Assembly: GCA_013043085.1 (NCBI GenBank)
Contig: JABDOU010000276.1
Span: 1-9,889, forward strand
Length of the DNA: 9,889 nucleotides
Origin: Acidimicrobiia bacterium
Lineage (GTDB): Bacteria > Actinomycetota > Acidimicrobiia > Spongiisociales > SHLN01
Direction: 5' to 3'
This document shows positions 1 through 5,616 of the stretch, piece after piece (position 1 is the stretch's first letter; the number at the start of each line of letters is the position of its first letter). The notes below the pieces were generated by a model. The model did not search any database. It saw only the letters and a list, made by a program, of their open reading frames with translations, and had not been told where the DNA came from. Position numbers and translations under genes: made by a program.

Positions 1-1
1 C

Positions 2-67
2 GCAGCGGTCATCCATGGCCTTTACAACCTCACAGCTGTAATTCTCGAAGCCGCCGGTCTTATCTAG
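2..67 (+). CDS. 3' end of a probable polytopic membrane protein (PrsW/CPBP-like protease candidate)
   Basis: Only the last 21 codons are in the window, ending at TAG (65-67). They encode a hydrophobic C-terminus that begins AAVIHGLYNLTAVILEA, one transmembrane-like helix carrying a His-Gly-Leu-Tyr-Asn-Leu motif. A motif of the form H-G/A-x-x-N-h in the last membrane segment is seen in PrsW- and CPBP-type intramembrane metalloproteases, so that is my best guess; 21 residues cannot prove it. The gene converges on the FKBP gene, and the two TAG stops lie in the same CTAG. The opposite strand of 1-63 is also open and has a more typical third-position GC content, but its only in-frame start is an ATG at 16, so that alternative remains possible though weaker. 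Confidence 0.4.
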   Translation, partial: AAVIHGLYNLTAVILEAAGLI

Positions 68-582
68 CCGATCGAAATGAGCTCGACATCGAACGTCAAG
101 GCCTGGCCCGCGAGCGGGTGGTTGAAATCGATCATGGCGGCCGTCTCGGTGAGCTCGGTGATCGTCACCGGCTGCCCGGTCTGCGTTGCCAGTTGATCTC
201 CCACGGAAACGCCCTCAGGCAGCTGTTCGAGGGGGACCTCCTGCACGAGAGCCGGGTCAAGTTCGCCATAGGCGTTTACCGGCTCGATTCGAACCGTCCG
301 GCTCTCGCCGACAGCGAGACCAACGACTGCGTCATCGAATCCTGAGATCACCTGACCGCTGCCGACCACAAACTGAAGTGGCTCACGACCCTCCGAGGAA
401 TCAAATTGAGTTCCGTCATCGAGCGTGCCTGTGTAATGCACAGAGACCGAGTCGCCTTCGGCGGCAATCCCTGAGGGAATCGTCGTCGACACTGATCTCT
501 CCTCGGTCGATATTTCCGGCGCTGCATTGCATGCTGCCGCTGTCATTGCGATCACCACGATCATGGCGAGTCTGTTCTTCAT
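64..582 (-). CDS. FKBP-type peptidyl-prolyl cis-trans isomerase, SlyD-like, probable lipoprotein
   Basis: This 172-residue protein should catalyse cis-trans isomerisation of prolyl bonds, outside the membrane. Residues 1-17 form a signal peptide (basic MKNR, then a hydrophobic core) ending in Ala-Ala-Ala-Cys18, a loose lipobox; cleavage and lipidation at Cys18 are inferred. The FKBP core spans about 43-103. Residues matching the FKBP12 pocket are Tyr50, Phe60, Asp61, Phe71, Val78, Ile79, Tyr105 and Phe164, with Phe82 in place of the usual Trp. About 106-150 is an inserted flap of the SlyD type, and the chain closes with DFNHPLAGQALTFDVEL, a SlyD-family signature. SlyD itself is cytosolic, so a SlyD-like domain on a lipoprotein is less usual. 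The His-rich metal-binding tail of SlyD is absent. The start ATG overlaps the TGA of the upstream glycosyltransferase (ATGA), with an AGAAGGA ribosome-binding site 5 bases upstream, so the two genes are probably co-translated. Confidence 0.9.
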   Translation of the reverse strand: MKNRLAMIVVIAMTAAACNAAPEISTEERSVSTTIPSGIAAEGDSVSVHYTGTLDDGTQFDSSEGREPLQFVVGSGQVISGFDDAVVGLAVGESRTVRIEPVNAYGELDPALVQEVPLEQLPEGVSVGDQLATQTGQPVTITELTETAAMIDFNHPLAGQALTFDVELISIG

Positions 583-1934
583 TCCGGTCCTTCTTCTGAT
601 TTAACCGCCACGACGAGTGCCATCCCCCCGAATCCGGGCTGGGGCCACCGTTCGCCGACCCATGACGCTAACCCGGTCAATGGTTTTGGCAAGTGGGCTG
701 GACGGTCGGCGAGCCTTGCAACTCCCGCCAATCCTGCTCCGACCGGATCAACATAGGCCACTTTGAGAATTGTGAAGCCCGCGTCCGCCACTATCCGACC
801 GAGCTGATTCTTCCCGTAACGGCGCAGACGACCGATCGATTCGTCGACACTGCTGTAGAGATGCGGGTGGGCGGCGCTCAAGACCACAAGGATTCCTCCG
901 CGCTTGATGTGAGGCCGGACTTCGCTGAGCACGATCGACTCGTCTTCAACGCGGTCGAGCACATCGATGATGACTGCGCTGTCGAATCCTGGCACCGGAC
1001 GCCGTTCAATCGGTCGGGTGAGATCATCAACGACGGTGACACCGTGTCGGTCTGCCATCTCGAGCGCAAGACCTGTGTGGGCAGTGCCTACCTGAAGCAC
1101 CGATTCGCCGAGATACCGATCCAACGAGGACGCCATCCAGCCGTCGTTCGTCACACGTTCGACCGACCGGGCAACCGCCGGCGGAGCCTGCGCCTCCTGG
1201 CGCTTGAACGTGTCTGTCCTCCGTGAGACCCCGGGTGAATAGCGGATGATGCAGTAGATGGCTCTGACGCCGTCGCGCCAGCCGATTTTCTTGCCTTCGT
1301 GGGCAGTGCGACCGTCATATGAGATCCCAACCTCATACAGGCGCCATCCCCCCGCAGCGACCTTGGCAGTGAGCTCGGGTTCGAGTCCGAATCTGTCTTC
1401 CTCGATCGTGATCTGCTGAATGACTTCCCGCCGAAAGGCCTTGTAGCAGGTCTCCATGTCCGTCAAATGCAGGTTGGTAAATGCATTCGACATCGACGTC
1501 AAAAATCGATTTGCCATCGAATGCCAGAAACGCAGTACACGTCGCGGTCGGGCAGTGTGAAAACGGGAGCCGTACACGACGTCTGCCCGTTCGCCGATCA
1601 GCGGTTCTGCGAGAAGCGCATAGTCGGCGGGGTCGTATTCGAGATCAGCATCCTGGATGATGACATACGGTGCATTGGCTTCAGCTACTCCCCTGCGAAC
1701 AGCGGCGCCCTTTCCCATGTTGAATGGTTGTTCGAACTTGCGGACACGCGGATCAGCTATACCAGCCAACAACTCGCGAGTGTCATCCGAAGATCCATCA
1801 TCGACGATGAGCAACTCTGCAACGTATGGAGAATCCAGGACGCGTTTGATGATTGTGGCGAGCGTGCGCTCTTCATTGAACACAGGCATGATCACAGAGA
1901 AACACGGGTAGGGCTCGGGCATGTACTCACTCAT
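579..1934 (-). CDS. Family 2 glycosyltransferase fused to a shortened SAM-methyltransferase-like domain
   Basis: The protein has 451 residues in two parts. Residues 12-235 form a GT-A, family 2 glycosyltransferase resembling the DPM1/polyprenyl-phosphate sugar transferase group: PVFNE (17-21), VDDGSSDDT (44-52), the nucleotide-sugar and metal motif DADLEYDP (95-102), and a conserved FGLEPELTAK block (182-191). No transmembrane helix follows the catalytic domain, so it should be cytosolic or peripheral; the sugar and acceptor cannot be read from sequence. Residues 262-446 resemble a class I methyltransferase: VLQVG (279-283), FDSAVIIDVLDRVEDE (317-332) and GGILVVLSAAHPHLY (346-360). However, motif I lacks the GxGxG pattern, and only about 30 residues separate it from motif IV, so the region binding the SAM ribose and adenine looks deleted. 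Glycosyltransferase-methyltransferase fusions are a known architecture; the decayed second half is the odd point. The start ATG has no strong ribosome-binding site; Met5 is an alternative. It overlaps the FKBP gene by four bases. Confidence 0.85.
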   Translation of the reverse strand: MSEYMPEPYPCFSVIMPVFNEERTLATIIKRVLDSPYVAELLIVDDGSSDDTRELLAGIADPRVRKFEQPFNMGKGAAVRRGVAEANAPYVIIQDADLEYDPADYALLAEPLIGERADVVYGSRFHTARPRRVLRFWHSMANRFLTSMSNAFTNLHLTDMETCYKAFRREVIQQITIEEDRFGLEPELTAKVAAGGWRLYEVGISYDGRTAHEGKKIGWRDGVRAIYCIIRYSPGVSRRTDTFKRQEAQAPPAVARSVERVTNDGWMASSLDRYLGESVLQVGTAHTGLALEMADRHGVTVVDDLTRPIERRPVPGFDSAVIIDVLDRVEDESIVLSEVRPHIKRGGILVVLSAAHPHLYSSVDESIGRLRRYGKNQLGRIVADAGFTILKVAYVDPVGAGLAGVARLADRPAHLPKPLTGLASWVGERWPQPGFGGMALVVAVKSEEGPE

Positions 1935-1990
1935 CCGACGGCGGTCCCGAAAGCGTACCTGGCTTGCTGCCTACGGGGCCCGGTTTTACG

Positions 1991-3934
1991 TCAGCTGGAG
2001 AGCCAGGCGGACAGGCGTGTCGCGACCGCTTCCGGAGTGAATCCGAACTCCTCGGCAAGACGCTGGTACGGAGCCGAGGCACCGAAATGGTCGATCCCGA
2101 GCGTGAGCCCATCGCGCCCGGCGAACCGGTGCCAGCCGGTCACCGAGCCTGCTTCGAGCGTCGCGGTCGGCAGGTCACCGAGTACCTCTTTGCGGTACGA
2201 CTCCGGTTGCGCATCGAAGGCCTCCACACATGGCATGCTGACGACTCTGATGGAGTGGCCATCAACGAGTTCGGCCGCAGCCGAGGCCACCCACACTTCG
2301 GACCCCGTCGCGATCAACACAGCATCTGATCCGTCGGTGACGACATATCCACCCTTGTGAAGGCCTCCCTGCACATCGGAACGATCGACAACCGGCAAAC
2401 CTTGCCGGGTCAGAATCAGCGCAGTGGGTCCGTCGGTCCGCTTCAACGCGAGTTCCCAGGCCTCAGCGGTCTCACCGGTGTTTGCCGGGCGCACCACCCA
2501 GAGATTCGGGATGGCACGAAGCGACGCAAGATGCTCGATCGGTTGATGGGTTGGCCCGTCCTCGCCCAGGAAAATCGAATCGTGGGTGAAGACCCAGATG
2601 CTGGGGGCCTCCATGAGCGCCGAGATGCGAATCGCGGGCCTCATGTAGTCGCTGAACACCAGGAACGTAGCACCGTAGGGACGCAGGCCACCGTGGATCG
2701 CCATCCCGTTCACAACAGTGCCCATCGCATGCTCGCGGATCCCGAAATGAAAGTTTCGTCCATCCGGCGTCTCTGCGGAGAATGCTTCGGAATCCGGGAG
2801 AACCGTATTCGTCGACGGGGCCAGATCGGCCGAACCACCAACGAGATTCGGGACCTGTGCTGCCAGAGCCTCGAGCGACTTTCCGGACGCCTTGCGGGTT
2901 GCGACGAAAGCACCGACCTCGTAGCCGAGATCGGGAATCTCGAATCGACCACCGTTGAAATATGAGGTCCACAGCTCTGCCAGCTCGGGATCGTCGGTCA
3001 GAACCGCGTCACGCCGGGATTCCCACTGCTCACGCAACTCACGTCCCCGCTCGGCCACGACGTTGAAAACGTCGTACGCCTCCTGTGGGACATGAAATGG
3101 TTCCTCAAACTCCCAGCCCATCACCGATTTGGTGAGAGCAATTTCATCGACGCCGAGCGGCTCGCCGTGGGCGTGGCGAGTGTCTTGCTTGTTCGGCGAA
3201 CCGGCGCCGATATGTGTGTGGGCGATGATGAGCGACGGTTGATCCAGCACTCCAAGCGAGGCGCGGATGGCCTCTTCGACGGCCTCCCGGTCGTGGCCAT
3301 CGATGTCGACGGTATGCCAACCGGCTGCCTGGAAGCGCTGCGCGACGCTGTCTGAAAATGCGAGATCCGTTGAGCCTTCAATGGAGATTTCGTTGTCGTC
3401 GTAGATATAGGTAACGCGACCAAGGCCGAGATGTCCGGCAAGCGAAGCGGCTTCGTAAGAAACGCCTTCCATGAGATCTCCGTCCGACACGAGTGCGTAG
3501 GTCCGGTGGTTCACAAGAGATTCGCCGAACACCGCACGCATGTGCGCCTCGGCGATTGCCATGCCGATTGCAGTTCCAAAACCCTGTCCGAGTGGTCCTG
3601 TTGTCGTTTCGATCCCCAGGTGCATTTCGCGTTCGGGATGCCCGGCAGTAGGAAACCCGAATTGACGAAAATTCTTGATGTCATCGAGCGTCAGGGGAAA
3701 TCCGGAAAGATGGAGCAGCGCATACAACAGCATCGAGGCGTGACCATTAGACACGACGAAGCGGTCACGATCGAACCAGTCGGGGTGAGTGGGATCCACC
3801 GTCAAGAACCTGGTCCACAGGACCGTGGCCAGATCCGCCATCCCCATGGGTGCCCCCGGATGTCCGCTGTTTGCAGCCTGGACTGCGTCCATCGCAAGCG
3901 TTTTGATCGTGTTGACAGCCAGCTGTTCGGTCAT
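1991..3934 (-). CDS. tkt: Transketolase
   Basis: This is a thiamine-diphosphate enzyme of the non-oxidative pentose phosphate pathway that moves two-carbon ketol units between sugar phosphates in the cytosol. The 647 residues match the usual bacterial length. Features along the chain: SGHPGAPMGMA with His25, SNGHAS with His65, TAGHPE with His99, TTGPLGQG (111-118), the ThDP/metal motif GDGxx-type SDGDLMEG (150-157) ending near YDDNEISIEG (178-187), GSADLAPSTNT (367-377), the cofactor-activating Glu401 in GIREHAMG, HDSIFLGEDGPTHQP with His463, and ATGSEV (542-547) at the start of the C-terminal domain. I chose the ATG at 3934 because a GAGGGAG ribosome-binding site lies just upstream and the N-terminus then aligns with other transketolases. 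A GTG at 3955 in the same frame has no such site and would add seven residues. The 80-base gap to the LipB-LipA gene leaves room for a separate promoter. No other pentose phosphate genes are nearby. Confidence 0.97.
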   Translation of the reverse strand: MTEQLAVNTIKTLAMDAVQAANSGHPGAPMGMADLATVLWTRFLTVDPTHPDWFDRDRFVVSNGHASMLLYALLHLSGFPLTLDDIKNFRQFGFPTAGHPEREMHLGIETTTGPLGQGFGTAIGMAIAEAHMRAVFGESLVNHRTYALVSDGDLMEGVSYEAASLAGHLGLGRVTYIYDDNEISIEGSTDLAFSDSVAQRFQAAGWHTVDIDGHDREAVEEAIRASLGVLDQPSLIIAHTHIGAGSPNKQDTRHAHGEPLGVDEIALTKSVMGWEFEEPFHVPQEAYDVFNVVAERGRELREQWESRRDAVLTDDPELAELWTSYFNGGRFEIPDLGYEVGAFVATRKASGKSLEALAAQVPNLVGGSADLAPSTNTVLPDSEAFSAETPDGRNFHFGIREHAMGTVVNGMAIHGGLRPYGATFLVFSDYMRPAIRISALMEAPSIWVFTHDSIFLGEDGPTHQPIEHLASLRAIPNLWVVRPANTGETAEAWELALKRTDGPTALILTRQGLPVVDRSDVQGGLHKGGYVVTDGSDAVLIATGSEVWVASAAAELVDGHSIRVVSMPCVEAFDAQPESYRKEVLGDLPTATLEAGSVTGWHRFAGRDGLTLGIDHFGASAPYQRLAEEFGFTPEAVATRLSAWLSS

Positions 3935-3937
3935 CAG

Positions 3938-3944
3938 CTCCCTC
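3938..3944 (-). promoter_or_regulatory. Ribosome-binding site deciding the tkt start
   Basis: Read on the minus strand this is GAGGGAG, ending 3 bases before the ATG at 3934 (GAGG with a 6-base spacer). Nothing comparable precedes the in-frame GTG at 3955. Confidence 0.65.
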
Positions 3945-3991
3945 GGTTGAGACACAGCACTCTACGACACCGCGGGGAGAGGAGAACCGAG
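3942..3991. repeat. Inverted repeat in the tkt leader overlapping the ribosome-binding site
   Basis: CTCGGTT (3942-3948) and AACCGAG (3985-3991) are perfect 7-base complements separated by 36 bases. In a tkt transcript covering the gap, the downstream arm AACCGAG would overlap the first bases of the GAGGGAG ribosome-binding site. The loop is long and the stem short, so a regulatory role is speculative. Confidence 0.3.
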
Positions 3992-4014
3992 CCGAGTAGC
4001 GGGATTTTCGCGTT

Positions 4015-5616
4015 CTAGGTTGCCGAGGCGGCTGCCTCCTGCGCGTGATAGGACGACCTCACCAGCGGTCCCGACTCGACATGAGAAATGCCCATGGCCA
4101 TACCCGCCTTTGCATACCGATCGAACTCGACAGGTTCGACAAATCTATCAATTGGCCGATGCTTCGCCGATGGCCGGAGATACTGGCCGATGGTCACGAT
4201 GTCCACACCAACGGCCCGCATGTCGGCGAGGGTTCCGATGATCTCATCCTCGGTCTCGCCCATCCCGACGATCAGTCCCGACTTCGTCGTCATCGAGGGA
4301 TCGATCCACTTGGCCCGAGCGAGCAACGTGAGCGACCGACCGTAGTTGGCCGCAGTTCGGATGTCGCGCTGGAGTCGAAGCACCGTCTCCGTGTTGTGAT
4401 TGAGAATCTTTGGATGAGCATCGAGGACCGTCTTCAGATCTTCCCGACGGCCCTTGAAATCGGGAATGAGCACTTCGACGTCGCAATCGGGGACGCGCCG
4501 GTGAATCTCCTCGACAGTCCGGGCGAAGATCGACGAACCACCGTCCAGCAAGTCATCGCGGTTGACCGAGGTGAGTACCGCGTGTTTGAGACCCATTGTT
4601 GCAACCGCGTCAGCCGCCCGAAGCGGCTCGAGCACGTCCACTTCACCGGGCTTGCCTGTGTTGACGTCACAAAAGCTGCACGCCCTCGTGCACACATCGC
4701 CAAGCAACATGAGTGTCGCTGTTCCTGCGCTCCAGCATTCGTAGATATTCGGACAACCGGCTTCTTCACAAACAGTGTTGAGGCCTTCAGAACGCATCAG
4801 TGATTTCAGTTCGCCGTATGCATCGCTCTGCCTCGCTTTGACCTTCATCCATTCCGGACGATCGGGCTCGCCATCGAGTTTCCCATTGAGAAGTATCGGC
4901 TCATACCCACCGTTCGGTGAGAATGTGCCGGCTTCAATCCTGTGATCGACGTCGAAGCTCTTGCCGGATCCCCGTGTAAACGCTCCAAGCTGAATCTCAG
5001 GCTCGGCATAGCCCATGGTCTTCACAAAACGGGGGATCAATTTTTCGATCACACCTTCAATGCTCACCGGTGTCTCCACCAGCTCAGCGATCCGGGTCAC
5101 CGGCCGGTCGACCCCACACGGTCTGATGTGGGAGAACGCAGCGAGGTCGGTCGCGACATTGATCGCGAAGCCATGCATGGTGACGCCCCTCCTCACCGAT
5201 ATCCCGATCGCTGCCGCCTTTCCGGCATCGGTCCAGACTCCGGTGAAACCTTCCTCGGACCGTGCCCGGATTCCGATATCGCGGAGAGTGCCGACAATCA
5301 CATCTTCGAGTCGGCGAACAAACCCCACATAGTCTCTCGAACCCTGCATGTCCACGATGGGATACCCGACCAGTTGACCCGGGCCGTGATACGTGACGTC
5401 GCCACCCCGATCGACGAAGTGGACGGTCCCTGGTGGATTCTCGGTGAGAATGTTCGATCCGTCCCCGTTCCGACCCACGGTGTATGTCGGTGGATGCTCG
5501 ACCAGCAACAGGTAATCGTCGGAGGTGCGGCCTTCGACCCTTCCCTCCCAGAACGCTCGCTGAAGATCCCAGGCTTCCTCGTAGTCGAGTCGACCCAGCC
5601 ATCGGACGCGAAGCAT
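4015..5616 (-). CDS. lipB-lipA: LipB-LipA fusion: octanoyltransferase plus lipoyl synthase
   Basis: One 533-residue protein appears to carry both steps of lipoyl cofactor assembly. Residues 1-210 are LipB, which moves octanoyl from acyl carrier protein to a lysine of lipoyl domains: EHPPTYTVGR (40-49), RGGDVTYHGPGQLVGYPI (70-87), and the catalytic pair Lys133 (GKAAAIG) and Cys167 (RPCGVD). Residues 245-526 are LipA, the radical-SAM enzyme that adds sulfur at C6 and C8: auxiliary-cluster cysteines 283, 288, 294 (CX4CX5C), radical-SAM cysteines 309, 313, 316 (CX3CX2C), and the C-terminal RSSYHA with the serine ligand at 521. A roughly 35-residue Gly/Ser- and charge-containing linker joins them. 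All catalytic residues are present, so both halves should work. The start at 5616 is preferred over an in-frame upstream ATG at 5643: it overlaps the E2 stop as TGATG and has AGGAG 8 bases upstream. Both domains usually occur as separate proteins encoded by neighbouring genes. Confidence 0.95.
   Translation of the reverse strand: MLRVRWLGRLDYEEAWDLQRAFWEGRVEGRTSDDYLLLVEHPPTYTVGRNGDGSNILTENPPGTVHFVDRGGDVTYHGPGQLVGYPIVDMQGSRDYVGFVRRLEDVIVGTLRDIGIRARSEEGFTGVWTDAGKAAAIGISVRRGVTMHGFAINVATDLAAFSHIRPCGVDRPVTRIAELVETPVSIEGVIEKLIPRFVKTMGYAEPEIQLGAFTRGSGKSFDVDHRIEAGTFSPNGGYEPILLNGKLDGEPDRPEWMKVKARQSDAYGELKSLMRSEGLNTVCEEAGCPNIYECWSAGTATLMLLGDVCTRACSFCDVNTGKPGEVDVLEPLRAADAVATMGLKHAVLTSVNRDDLLDGGSSIFARTVEEIHRRVPDCDVEVLIPDFKGRREDLKTVLDAHPKILNHNTETVLRLQRDIRTAANYGRSLTLLARAKWIDPSMTTKSGLIVGMGETEDEIIGTLADMRAVGVDIVTIGQYLRPSAKHRPIDRFVEPVEFDRYAKAGMAMGISHVESGPLVRSSYHAQEAAASAT

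Noticed and set aside
1..63. An open minus-strand frame (starting Lys-Thr-Gly-Gly-Phe-Glu-Asn-Tyr) downstream of the FKBP gene
   Set aside because: It has no start codon before the ATG at 16, and the plus-strand frame gives a convincing membrane-helix C-terminus ending exactly at the shared CTAG. It cannot be fully excluded without sequence to the left.
1935..1990. GC-rich GGGCCC-containing sequence between tkt and the glycosyltransferase gene, considered as a terminator
   Set aside because: The palindrome has no loop and no T-run follows on the transcribed strand, so it does not make a plausible intrinsic terminator.
1467..2360. A 297-codon plus-strand open frame across the glycosyltransferase and transketolase genes
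   Set aside because: It runs antisense through two well-supported genes and the gap between them, and resembles no known protein.
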